NCBI GenBank assembly: GCA_023128035.1
Contig: JAGMES010000165.1
Span: forward strand, 1 to 9,129
Source: Halanaerobiales bacterium
GTDB taxonomy: Bacteria > Bacillota_F > Halanaerobiia > DY22613
Length of the DNA: 9,129 nucleotides
Direction of reading: 5' to 3'
Shown: positions 1 through 6,984 of the stretch, piece after piece
Layout: every line of letters begins with the position of its first letter
How positions within the stretch are numbered: the first letter of the stretch is position 1
The notes under the pieces: model-generated
Told to the model about the DNA's origin: nothing
Seen by the model: only the letters and a program-made list of their open reading frames with translations
Database searches by the model: none
Made by a program: the position numbers and the translations under genes

Positions 1-457
1 AATGGAATGCCTGAGTAGTAACCAAGAAATTATTGAAAACGAAACTATCACTGGTAAACTAATAGATAAATTTTCCTTTGATATGCTTTATGATGAACGT
101 TATTTTATTTCTCTACTATTCTATCTTGGCCTTTTAACCATAGATCGACCTATAAAATTCTGGTTATCATTTAAAATACCCAACTATGTAATAAAAACAG
201 TCTTCTGGGAGTATTTCACCGAACAATTAGCAAAAGAGTATCAGATTAATTTTGGATCTAACGAAATATGAATGGTTGTGGGAGCTAAAATATATCAAGG
301 AAAAGAATAAAGATCAATTTGAAAAATTAAAAATGAAGGTTTAACCCAATTATCAAGATATGCAAAGAGTGCACAGTTTAGAGATAAAAAAGATTTAAAA
401 AAGGCTTTGATTATCTTTATCGGTAAAGGAGAATATCAAGTGATCTATCTAGACTAA
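1..457 (+). pseudogene. AAA-ATPase-like / PD-(D/E)XK nuclease-like protein, 3' remnant
   Basis: The first open frame (2-271) contains FISLLFYLGLLTI and IPNYVIKTVFWEYF. These resemble the end of the ATPase region in the large clostridial family that joins an AAA-ATPase-like domain (PF09820 type) to a C-terminal PD-(D/E)XK domain (PF08011 type). The frame probably starts left of the window. After the TGA at 269-271 the homology resumes in another frame at 273 with WLWELKYIKEK, where E-L-K is the expected catalytic E-x-K of the nuclease fold. A further shift near 330-335 gives the typical family ending (GLTQLSRYAKSAQF, then KALIIFIGKGEYQVIYLD) and a TAA at 455-457. Intact members have a substantial stretch, including the catalytic Asp, between WEYF and ELKY; here these motifs almost touch, so an internal deletion plus at least two frame disruptions is inferred. 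The gene cannot make a working product. Family assignment is from recalled motifs. Confidence 0.75.
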
Positions 458-459
458 AT

Positions 460-502
460 AAACAGCCCCATTAGAGTTATGTTAGCTCTAATGGGGCTGT
501 TT
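460..502. terminator. Bidirectional intrinsic terminator
   Basis: Two perfectly complementary 17-nt arms (460-476 and 486-502; AAACAGCCCCATTAGAG and its complement) flank a 9-nt loop. T residues follow on the plus strand (500-503) and a T/A-rich tract (TTTATTTAG) follows on the minus strand. It lies 2 bp after the stop codon of the left pseudogene and 15 bp beyond the stop codon of the convergent secreted-protein gene, so it can serve both. Confidence 0.9.
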
Positions 503-517
503 TCTTTACTTATAAAT

Positions 518-1495
518 CTAATAAAAATTTATCATTATTGATCTTACAGTAAATTTTACATCTTTAAATCTAGGATCACCACTATTTAATAAAACTTCTC
601 CCAAAGTACCAGGCATATTGAATTTTTCAGCATAAAGACCGATGATAACATTACTATCTATTTTCCCATCATTCCATGATTCTACTTGACCACCATAATC
701 CCAACCAAAACCCCAAAACATAAAGTCTCTACCGTTAATTTTAACAAGTTCCTTCACAGGCATTCCAATGGTAATTCTATCATTCAATACCCAACCAGAG
801 TTAGGATCAGTAATTTTTATCTGTGCTGGATTCTTAGCGTCTTCTGTATTTTTCCACAAAATAAATATTTCGTCTTTAGTGTTTTCAAAAACTACTGTGC
901 CCTCTTCATAATAGCCTTCTCCAATATGGACTCTTGTTCTTTTAACATATTTTGATCCGAATAGAAAAATAAAGACATCTTCACTTAAAAGGTTATTTAC
1001 TGTTACATCTCTATTACCATAAGATAATACCATCTTGCTATGTTCTTTAATTTCTTTAATCTCATTCATATCTATTAATACATCTGTAAAATGATGACCT
1101 GAGAAACCTGCGATAAAATTACCATAAACATTAACCTTTTTGTTTTTATATTTACTTAAATCATAGCCATTGCCGTTAATAATTTGAAGTTTTGTTATCC
1201 CATAAACATTAGGACAAGTTTCATCTTCTTCATAGGACACGACATCAATAGGATTATCAAGATAAAGAAAATAAGGATATAATTTTTGATCTTCTTCAGG
1301 AGTATCACCAAAATTATATGGGCCATAAAACATTTCCTGAACCAATGTTCCCTTCAATTCATAATTTGAACCTGCATACGAATATTGTTGCTCACCCATA
1401 CCGCCTTCAGCAAACGCAGTTGTTACCAGACAAAGAACTAAAAACATCATACAAAATAATACTTTACACTGACTTTTTAAATACTTTTTTACCAT
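518..1495 (-). CDS. Secreted DUF4431-like protein, function unknown
   Basis: A 325-residue protein with a clear Sec signal peptide: basic start (MVKKYLKSQCK), hydrophobic core at about 12-26, and a signal peptidase I site after AFA at residue 29. Cys22 is not in a lipobox, so it is probably a secreted rather than lipidated protein. Residues about 45-147 look like a DUF4431 domain: GTLVQEMFYGPYNFG, then FLYLDNPIDV, and near the end GHHFTDVLIDM. The second half contains INGRDFMFWGFGWDYGG (253-269) and VESWNDGK, a Gly/Trp-rich block I recall from other uncharacterised secreted bacterial proteins. No catalytic motif is recognised. The ATG at 1495 is set by AAGGAGG seven bases upstream. It lies downstream of the operon terminator at 1625-1665, so it is probably a separate transcription unit; I could not pick a convincing promoter in 1496-1624. 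A role in the peptide system is possible but has no support beyond proximity. Confidence 0.8.
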   Translation of the reverse strand: MVKKYLKSQCKVLFCMMFLVLCLVTTAFAEGGMGEQQYSYAGSNYELKGTLVQEMFYGPYNFGDTPEEDQKLYPYFLYLDNPIDVVSYEEDETCPNVYGITKLQIINGNGYDLSKYKNKKVNVYGNFIAGFSGHHFTDVLIDMNEIKEIKEHSKMVLSYGNRDVTVNNLLSEDVFIFLFGSKYVKRTRVHIGEGYYEEGTVVFENTKDEIFILWKNTEDAKNPAQIKITDPNSGWVLNDRITIGMPVKELVKINGRDFMFWGFGWDYGGQVESWNDGKIDSNVIIGLYAEKFNMPGTLGEVLLNSGDPRFKDVKFTVRSIMINFY

Positions 1496-1624
1496 TTGTC
1501 AACCTCCTTAAATATGTATCATGATAATTGCTACTGTCCTCAATTTTCTTCGTCAAAAATCGAATAAATCCTGCAAGGTATCTTATTTATCATACTAATA
1601 TTTAAACTTAAGTGGTAAATAAAT

Positions 1625-1665
1625 TTAAAAAAGACCTTTAGAGGTTAAAGTTTTGCTCTAAAGGT
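1625..1665 (-). terminator. Intrinsic terminator of the peptide/exporter operon
   Basis: Ten-base complementary arms (ACCTTTAGAG at 1634-1643 and CTCTAAAGGT at 1656-1665) flank a 12-nt loop. Read on the minus strand, the stem is followed directly by CTTTTTTAAATTT. It lies about 120 bp after the stop codon of the last ABC gene and before the start of the secreted-protein gene, so it closes the operon. Confidence 0.8.
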
Positions 1666-1782
1666 TAATCTGTTTAAGTCAAAATGATAAAATTTTCAAA
1701 ATTTAAACCTTCTTTCTCACAAAGTTTATACAATCCACTTAAAAATTATCACCCTTGTCAGCTTTTTGGAAAGCTATAAAGG

Positions 1783-3504
1783 TTAGCTATTCACAGCACA
1801 ATTCTTTTTCAGTTCATCGCTTTCATTATAATACAAGCTGTAGAAGTATTCTTTATGATCCATCAGCTGTTGAAAAGAACCTTTTTCTACTAATATTCCA
1901 TTTTTCATCACAAGGATGCTATCATACTGCTTAAGCAATTTCTGAGAAAGCTTATGGGTTATAACCAGTGCAGTGATATTCTTTAGGTTAAGTATGGATT
2001 TTTCTATGTTGTAGGCCATGGTATTATCCAGTGAGGCAGTGGCTTCATCCAGAAGTAATAGAGGGGTATTCCTTATCAATGCTCTAGCTATGCCTATTCT
2101 CTGCTTTTCACCGCCCGAAAGTTTGTTCCCGGCTTCTCCTATATATGTATTTTCTTTGTTTTCAAAAGTGCTGATAAGCTGTGATAAGCCCGACAGTTGA
2201 ATAACTTCTTTTATTTTATCTTCGGCGTACTGCTGGTATAAAGTTATATTCTCCTTTATAGTGGTATCAAAAATAAACACGTTTTGATGGATAATAGATA
2301 CAAGCTTATATAGAGATTCGGGCTTTATGTCTGAAATTTTTATACCATCCATCAGAATTTCCCCAGAGTAATTATTATAATAATTAAGAAGCAACCTTAA
2401 AATTGTTGATTTACCGCTACCAGAGTGACCTACGAAAGCATATTTCTTTCCTTTTTCTATTTCGAAGTTAAGAGTATCTAATACATTTACTTTATTATCA
2501 TAAGAGAAAGAAACATCAGAAAATATTATTTTTTCATTGAAGTCTTCCTTGGTTATATTTTCAGAAGGTTCTGTTTCATGCACTGAGAGGGCTTCTAATT
2601 TTTCAATAATTGGCTTGGATGATTTTATTGCATTGATTCTTGCTGATACTTGTGCTATAGGGCTTACTATATAATTCATTAACTGACCAGCAGCAAGAAT
2701 TGTTCCTATGGTAATCATATTTTTTAGTGCCAGATATACCCCTACAGTTATAGTTATAATTTGAACTCCATACGAACAAAAGGTTGCTATTGAATTTACA
2801 GCGCCCTCAAAAACTATGTTTCTATATTTTGCCTTTTCTACACTATTACTCTCCTTGTTAAATTCATCAAATACCTGCTTATGTATATTGAAGCTTTTTA
2901 TAACTTCAAAACCGGTAAATATATCTTTAATTCTGGCTGTAAAGCTTTCAAAGCTGTTTGAGTATTCTTGTTTCAATAAAGCTATTTTTCTATGTGTAAA
3001 TTTAGGAATAAGCAGTGGAATTGTACTTATTAATGCTGTTACAGCTGCCAGATATATATTTAACTTTATCAAAGCTAATACAGCGATAATAAAGCTTACT
3101 ATATCGTCAAAAATTTCCACTAAATTATCTAAATAGTTATCTTCTATTAGCTTTATATCATTAGTCAGGTTTGATACATAATTACCGCTATTCTTACTTT
3201 TAAACTTTGCGATATTAAGATTAGATATATTATTAAAAGTATGGTTTTTTAAATCTATTACAACTTTTTTGATATAAATTGCCTTAACGTATTTTTTTAC
3301 TACATACACTATATTGCTAAAGACGATAAAAAAACCAGAAAGAAAGATGGTTCTATAAAATTCATTGGCATCTGCCTTTATGGACAACAGATCTAATATA
3401 TTTTTTAAGACGAATGCTAATAAAACACTAAGTGCTGAAGATATAATTGTTATTGTAATAGTCAAAAATAGTAAGGTTTTGTTTTTAAATAGGTGTTTTT
3501 TCAT
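1783..3504 (-). CDS. ABC exporter, TMD-NBD half-transporter, second tandem copy
   Basis: A half-size exporter with an N-terminal six-helix membrane domain (about 1-300) and a C-terminal ATPase domain (about 321-558). With the start used here (573 residues) the motifs are Walker A GHSGSGKST at 359-367, Q-loop Gln407, signature LSGGEKQR at 462-469, Walker B LLLLDEA at 482-488 with catalytic Glu487, D-loop SLD and switch His517. All residues for ATP hydrolysis are present. An ATG lies 18 bases further upstream (3522), but AGAGGTG sits 4-7 bases before the 3504 ATG and lies inside the longer reading. The shorter start (MKKHLFKN) also aligns with the paralogue (MKKYFFKR), so 3504 is preferred. It has no N-terminal C39 peptidase domain, so it cannot trim a leader itself. 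It follows the paralogue by 37 bp in the same operon; heterodimeric export of the modified peptide is the likely role. Immunity by export is an alternative. Confidence 0.92.
   Translation of the reverse strand: MKKHLFKNKTLLFLTITITIISSALSVLLAFVLKNILDLLSIKADANEFYRTIFLSGFFIVFSNIVYVVKKYVKAIYIKKVVIDLKNHTFNNISNLNIAKFKSKNSGNYVSNLTNDIKLIEDNYLDNLVEIFDDIVSFIIAVLALIKLNIYLAAVTALISTIPLLIPKFTHRKIALLKQEYSNSFESFTARIKDIFTGFEVIKSFNIHKQVFDEFNKESNSVEKAKYRNIVFEGAVNSIATFCSYGVQIITITVGVYLALKNMITIGTILAAGQLMNYIVSPIAQVSARINAIKSSKPIIEKLEALSVHETEPSENITKEDFNEKIIFSDVSFSYDNKVNVLDTLNFEIEKGKKYAFVGHSGSGKSTILRLLLNYYNNYSGEILMDGIKISDIKPESLYKLVSIIHQNVFIFDTTIKENITLYQQYAEDKIKEVIQLSGLSQLISTFENKENTYIGEAGNKLSGGEKQRIGIARALIRNTPLLLLDEATASLDNTMAYNIEKSILNLKNITALVITHKLSQKLLKQYDSILVMKNGILVEKGSFQQLMDHKEYFYSLYYNESDELKKNCAVNS
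2198..2319. repeat. Direct repeat copy A, within ABC ATPase domain
   Basis: These 122 bp are identical, by direct reading, to 3978-4099 at a constant offset of 1780 bp. They encode the stretch from just after the Q-loop into the helical subdomain. Surrounding ATPase-domain DNA carries scattered differences, so this block points to recent duplication or gene conversion. Confidence 0.9.
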
Positions 3505-3541
3505 AATGCACCTCTTTTTCATACCAATATTTAATCAATCT

Positions 3542-5287
3542 TTAAGCTATGAAAGTATCAAGTTGTACTTTAGCCAACTCATTTTCGGTATTTTTTTCTT
3601 CTTGTGCTAAATACAAGCTGCAAAAATATTCTTTATGTTCCATCAGATGTTCGAAAGAGCCTTTTTCTACTAACCTTCCGTTTTTCATCACAAGGATGCT
3701 ATAATACTGCGTAAGCAGTTCTTGAGACAGTTTATGAGTTATAACCAGTGCAGTGATATCCTTTAGATTAAGGATAGAATTTTCTATATTGTAGGCCATG
3801 GTATTGTCCAGTGATGCAGTGGCTTCATCCAGCAATAATATAGGGGTATTCCTTATCAGCGCTCTGGCTATGGCTATTCTCTGTTTTTCACCGCCCGATA
3901 ACCTATTCCCAGCTTCTCCTATAAATGTATTTTCTTCGTTTTCAAAAGAACTGATAAGCTGTGATAAGCCCGATAGCTGAATAACTTCTTTTATTTTATC
4001 TTCGGCGTACTGCTGGTATAAAGTTATATTCTCCTTTATAGTGGTATCAAAAATAAACACGTTTTGATGGATAATAGATACAAGCTTATATAGAGATTCA
4101 AGCTGTATATCTGAAATTTTTATTCCATCCATCAGGATTTCACCAGAGTAATTATTATAGTAATCAAGAAGCAACCTTAAAATTGTTGATTTGCCGCTGC
4201 CAGAGTGACCTACAATGGCATATTTCTTCTCTTTTTCAATTTCGAAGTTAAGATCATCTAACACATTTACTTTATTATCATAGGAGAAACATACATCGGA
4301 AAATATTATTTTTTCATCGAAGTCTTCCTTGAGTATATTTTTAGAAACTTCTGTTTCTTGCACTGAAAGGGCTTCTATTTTTTCAATAATTGGTCTAGAT
4401 GATTTTACTGCATTAATACTTAAACCTATCCTGACTATTGGATTTATCACGTTATTTGTTAACTGAGTAGCAGCTATGACAGTACCTATAGTAATAATAT
4501 TTTTCAAGGTCAAATATACTCCAAATGCTAATGTTATACAAAACATTGAAAATCCTGACAGCATTGATAAGGCTTCAATTATTCCTTCAAAAACAGTGGT
4601 TTTAAATTTTGTGTGCTCCATATTAGAGTTTTCCTTACTGTATTCATCAAATATCTGCTTATGTATATTGAAGCTTTTTATAACTTCAAAGCCAGTAAAA
4701 ATATCTTTTACTCTAGCTATAAACCTTCCAGCATTAGTGGAATATTCTTCTCGTAATGAAGATAATCTTTTATGAGTAAGCTTTGGAATAAATAGGGGTA
4801 TTATACCAGTTGCTATTGCTACTACTGCTAGGTATATATTTAAATTTACTAAAGCAATGACAGATATAATGAATACTAAAATGTTAGAAATAATTGAAAG
4901 AACAGAGTTGAAATAGCTTTTTTCTAAAACATTTATATCGTTAATTAGAATAGAAATGTATAACGCGCTATTTTTATCATTAAACTTTGTAATGCTAAGA
5001 TCGCATATTTTATTGTAAATATCTGCTTTTAGACTTAACATTAAACTCCTGATAAATTTTGCCTTACTTAAACATGAAATATAATTTACTACTACCATAA
5101 CAAGCAGAAATAAGAACGCACCTGCCACGGTCATAAAGAATTTATTCATACTAATGTCTTTAATGGTTAATAAATCTATAATGCTTTTAGTTATAAAAAC
5201 TAATCCTACATTCAATATGGAAGAGATGAATATCATTAATACAACTATAAGAATTAAACCTTTTCTTTTAAAAAAATATTTTTTCAT
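3542..5287 (-). CDS. ABC exporter, TMD-NBD half-transporter, first tandem copy
   Basis: A 581-residue half-size exporter. Hydrophobic spans lie at about 11-33, 51-71, 128-148, 150-168, 243-262 and 265-285. The coupling region reads DIFTGFEVIKSFNIHKQ (195-211). The ATPase domain starts near 322, with Walker A GHSGSGKST at 360-368, Q-loop Gln408, signature LSGGEKQR at 463-470, Walker B ILLLDEA at 483-489 with catalytic Glu488 and switch His518. Both ATP sites of a pair with its neighbour would be canonical, unlike heterodimeric exporters with one degenerate site. By hand count the ATPase domains differ at 24 of about 238 positions, while the membrane domains are much more divergent, as expected if each contacts a different part of the substrate or partner. 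AAAGGTGG lies about nine bases before the ATG. The gene starts 27 bp after the maturase stop codon, which supports co-transcription. There is no C39 protease domain. The last roughly 20 residues (after LAQEEKN) have no counterpart in the second copy. Confidence 0.93.
   Translation of the reverse strand: MKKYFFKRKGLILIVVLMIFISSILNVGLVFITKSIIDLLTIKDISMNKFFMTVAGAFLFLLVMVVVNYISCLSKAKFIRSLMLSLKADIYNKICDLSITKFNDKNSALYISILINDINVLEKSYFNSVLSIISNILVFIISVIALVNLNIYLAVVAIATGIIPLFIPKLTHKRLSSLREEYSTNAGRFIARVKDIFTGFEVIKSFNIHKQIFDEYSKENSNMEHTKFKTTVFEGIIEALSMLSGFSMFCITLAFGVYLTLKNIITIGTVIAATQLTNNVINPIVRIGLSINAVKSSRPIIEKIEALSVQETEVSKNILKEDFDEKIIFSDVCFSYDNKVNVLDDLNFEIEKEKKYAIVGHSGSGKSTILRLLLDYYNNYSGEILMDGIKISDIQLESLYKLVSIIHQNVFIFDTTIKENITLYQQYAEDKIKEVIQLSGLSQLISSFENEENTFIGEAGNRLSGGEKQRIAIARALIRNTPILLLDEATASLDNTMAYNIENSILNLKDITALVITHKLSQELLTQYYSILVMKNGRLVEKGSFEHLMEHKEYFCSLYLAQEEKNTENELAKVQLDTFIA
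3978..4099. repeat. Direct repeat copy B, within ABC ATPase domain
   Basis: Partner of 2198-2319: 122 bp without a mismatch. A second shared block of 36 bp (4655-4690, matching 2875-2910 at the same 1780-bp offset) covers the coupling-helix codons of the membrane domain. Confidence 0.9.
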
Positions 5288-5314
5288 TTCTTTTCCACCT
5301 TTTTTGAATTAAAT

Positions 5315-6709
5315 TTAAGGTATCTGACTAGTGGCTAAAAACGCATTTTCCGTTATGGCTGAGGACAAAATATTTATTTTTTGCATTAATTCAGTGAATT
5401 TGTCTTCGTTTATGTACTCCGATAATTTATTTAATGTTTCAATTGTGATTTCTGTATTATAGGTACACTCGTTGATATCTTTACATGCACCGAAGTTCTT
5501 TTCTGACTTATACATACCTATGCATCTAAAACACCAAAACCTTGCTATGCAACTATCACATTCATTAATTGAACCTTTGCGAACATTTTTAAGTTTATTT
5601 CTAACAGTTATATAATTTTCTGTTTGATTATAAGGTTGGAGATGCTCGTGTAATATATTTCCCATATAAAAATCCTCATCATCTGTAAATAATTGACATG
5701 GGCATACATTTCCTTCTTCGTCTATGAATAGTGACATTATTCCGGCTCCACAAAATTGACTCATGCTTACTTGATTAAAAAATGAAGTTAATATATCATA
5801 AACCTCATTTATTATGAAAAATTCTTCATTCATTATTTTGTTCAATGTAAATTCTACAATCTCCTTTGGTGATTTTTTAATGTTTAAATTATCAGGAAGT
5901 TGTAATTCTTCAATTTCTGTAAATACTTCGCCTATTCCTATAGCTTTTACCTTGAATCTTTTATACAGAAATTCATATAATTCTTTTTTTGAGTATTTCT
6001 CATATCCAGGCTTTGTATATACCGCAACTAGCATCCCTACTGCATTAGCTTTCTTTTGTATCTCATCTATATTCGAAGCTATAACATCATATGTACCATG
6101 TCCAAAATTGTTTATTCTATTTAAATCATTAATTTCTTTTGGACCATCAATACTAATTATCATAGTCATATCGTATTTTTTCAGAAGATTTAGCAATTTC
6201 GCGTTAAAAATCGTTCCATTTGTCACCATAGAATATTTTATTTCCTTGTTGTCCAATGTGTTTACTATAGTTTCTATTCCATCTATGTTTAATAGCGGTT
6301 CTCCACCAAAAAAAGATACTTTTTTCACTTTTGGAAAAAGTTCATTTATTTTTTGGGCTATCTTTTTTGCAGTAGTCTGTGACATTATCGAATCTTCTTT
6401 ACCATAATTACCCTGATTAGCGTAACAATAAGTACATTTTAGGTTACAAGTATTGCTTACTTTTATCTGAATATTTATTATATCATTTATGTCTTTCTTA
6501 TTCTTTTTTATCTTATCAAGGTTATTTGAAAAAAAGTTTTTTTTAATTTCTTCATAATTCTCATGTTTTTCCATATCGGGAGTATCTATATTATTGTATA
6601 GGTTATTAAATATTTCTAATACATCATTATTTATTTTATATGTACACAGGTTTCTTAAATCAAAAAGCACATTATTTTTTATGTATGTTCCCGTATTAAT
6701 ATAATACAT
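5315..6709 (-). CDS. Radical SAM/SPASM peptide maturase
   Basis: A 464-residue radical SAM enzyme expected to bind three Fe-S clusters and modify the peptide encoded just upstream. Residues 1-75 are a separate N-terminal region that could be a leader-binding (RRE-like) domain; this is inferred only from position and size. The SAM cluster motif is CNLKCTYC (Cys88, Cys92, Cys95), followed by GGEP at 135-138 and ISIDGP at 185-190. A SPASM domain follows: Cys320, GNVCPC (Cys336, Cys338), Cys384-x2-Cys387-x5-Cys393-x2-Cys396, Cys409 and Cys415. The usual CX2CX5CX3C has one residue fewer in its last step. The layout fits maturases of sactipeptides, ranthipeptides and the clostridial Cys-rich-peptide class (CcpM-like). 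An open frame reaches an ATG at 6787, but that ATG lies inside the palindrome. The 6709 ATG has a perfect AAAGGAGG six bases upstream and starts the conserved-looking sequence, so it is chosen. It lies third in order after the peptide and the palindrome. Confidence 0.93.
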   Translation of the reverse strand: MYYINTGTYIKNNVLFDLRNLCTYKINNDVLEIFNNLYNNIDTPDMEKHENYEEIKKNFFSNNLDKIKKNKKDINDIINIQIKVSNTCNLKCTYCYANQGNYGKEDSIMSQTTAKKIAQKINELFPKVKKVSFFGGEPLLNIDGIETIVNTLDNKEIKYSMVTNGTIFNAKLLNLLKKYDMTMIISIDGPKEINDLNRINNFGHGTYDVIASNIDEIQKKANAVGMLVAVYTKPGYEKYSKKELYEFLYKRFKVKAIGIGEVFTEIEELQLPDNLNIKKSPKEIVEFTLNKIMNEEFFIINEVYDILTSFFNQVSMSQFCGAGIMSLFIDEEGNVCPCQLFTDDEDFYMGNILHEHLQPYNQTENYITVRNKLKNVRKGSINECDSCIARFWCFRCIGMYKSEKNFGACKDINECTYNTEITIETLNKLSEYINEDKFTELMQKINILSSAITENAFLATSQIP

Positions 6710-6775
6710 TGTGACCTCCTTTGAACAATATGTTTTAATATTTTTAATAAGAATGGTTATTATTTTTAACTTTAA

Positions 6776-6813
6776 TAAGTATAGCATAGGGATATATCCC
6801 TATGCTATACTTA
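6776..6813. promoter_or_regulatory. 38-bp perfect palindrome, putative attenuator or RNA-processing hairpin
   Basis: The arm TAAGTATAGCATAGGGATA (6776-6794) is followed with no spacer by its exact complement (6795-6813). It lies in the 119-bp gap between the peptide stop codon and the maturase start. In minus-strand RNA it forms a long stem (about 16-17 bp allowing a minimal loop). What follows is CTTATTAAAG rather than a run of U, so it is at best a leaky terminator. A hairpin here would let far more peptide mRNA than enzyme and transporter mRNA accumulate, as is common after RiPP precursor genes. A DNA-binding dimer site is the alternative. Confidence 0.7.
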
Positions 6814-6828
6814 ACCTTTGTTCGTGGA

Positions 6829-6918
6829 TTAGTCTATAGGTTTATTTCCACAGCTTCCTATTGCACATCCACATGTCGGACTAATTATAGGCTTAACAAC
6901 ATACATTAATTTTTTCAT
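6829..6918 (-). CDS. Cys-rich RiPP precursor peptide, 29 residues
   Basis: A very short gene: ATG at 6918, TAA at 6829-6831, with GGGAGG seven bases before the ATG. The product starts MKKLMYVVKPII and then has a Cys cluster, SPTCGCAIGSCG (13-24), with Cys at 16, 18 and 23, ending in Asn-Lys-Pro-Ile-Asp. It sits 119 bp upstream of the radical SAM/SPASM gene, the usual place for the substrate of such an enzyme. The basic-hydrophobic first half would be a short leader and the Gly/Ala/Ser/Cys part the core. The layout recalls subtilosin A, which also has a very short leader starting MKK and a C-S-I-G block between its cysteines; the Cys spacing differs (CxCx4C here, Cx2Cx5C there). Thioether links from the Cys residues to nearby residues are the expected modification. 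There is no GG or GA cleavage site typical of C39-processed leaders. Alternatives: a non-antimicrobial signal peptide. Coding status is supported by the ribosome binding site, context and composition, not by homology. Confidence 0.82.
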   Translation of the reverse strand: MKKLMYVVKPIISPTCGCAIGSCGNKPID

Positions 6919-6941
6919 TTTATATCCTCCCTTCTTATAGT

Positions 6942-6976
6942 ACACTACCTTAATTCTAATACAGTTAAAGTAGTGT
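6942..6976. promoter_or_regulatory. Imperfect hairpin in the peptide gene's leader
   Basis: ACACTAC-C-TTAA (6942-6953) pairs with TTAA-A-GTAGTGT (6965-6976) with one internal mismatch and an 11-nt loop. It ends about 10 bases upstream of the Shine-Dalgarno sequence of the peptide gene. It could stabilise the 5' end of the mRNA, gate translation, or be an operator. Read on the plus strand it is followed by T residues and would also pass as a weak terminator, but no plus-strand gene precedes it. Confidence 0.5.
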
Positions 6977-6984
6977 TTTTTATT

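Noticed and set aside
686..955. 89-codon plus-strand frame inside the secreted-protein gene
   Set aside because: Lies wholly antisense to a gene with a signal peptide and strong ribosome binding site; no ribosome binding site or recognisable domain of its own.
1515..1530. Palindromic TATCATGATA upstream of the secreted-protein gene, resembling half of a Fur/PerR-type box
   Set aside because: Only 10 bp and not matching either consensus well; no promoter could be placed around it.
2018..2200. Near-identical plus-strand frames of 60 codons in both ABC genes (also 3798-3980)
   Set aside because: They look conserved only because the underlying ATPase domains are duplicated; they are antisense shadows.
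3542..5287. ABC proteins as C39 peptidase-containing bacteriocin exporters
   Set aside because: Both proteins begin directly with the membrane domain; there is no room for a roughly 150-residue peptidase domain and no catalytic Cys/His motif at the N-terminus.
5814..6407. 197-codon plus-strand frame antisense to the maturase
   Set aside because: Long only because the opposite strand codes; it mirrors the radical SAM domain and gives a low-complexity Phe/Ser/Ile-rich product.
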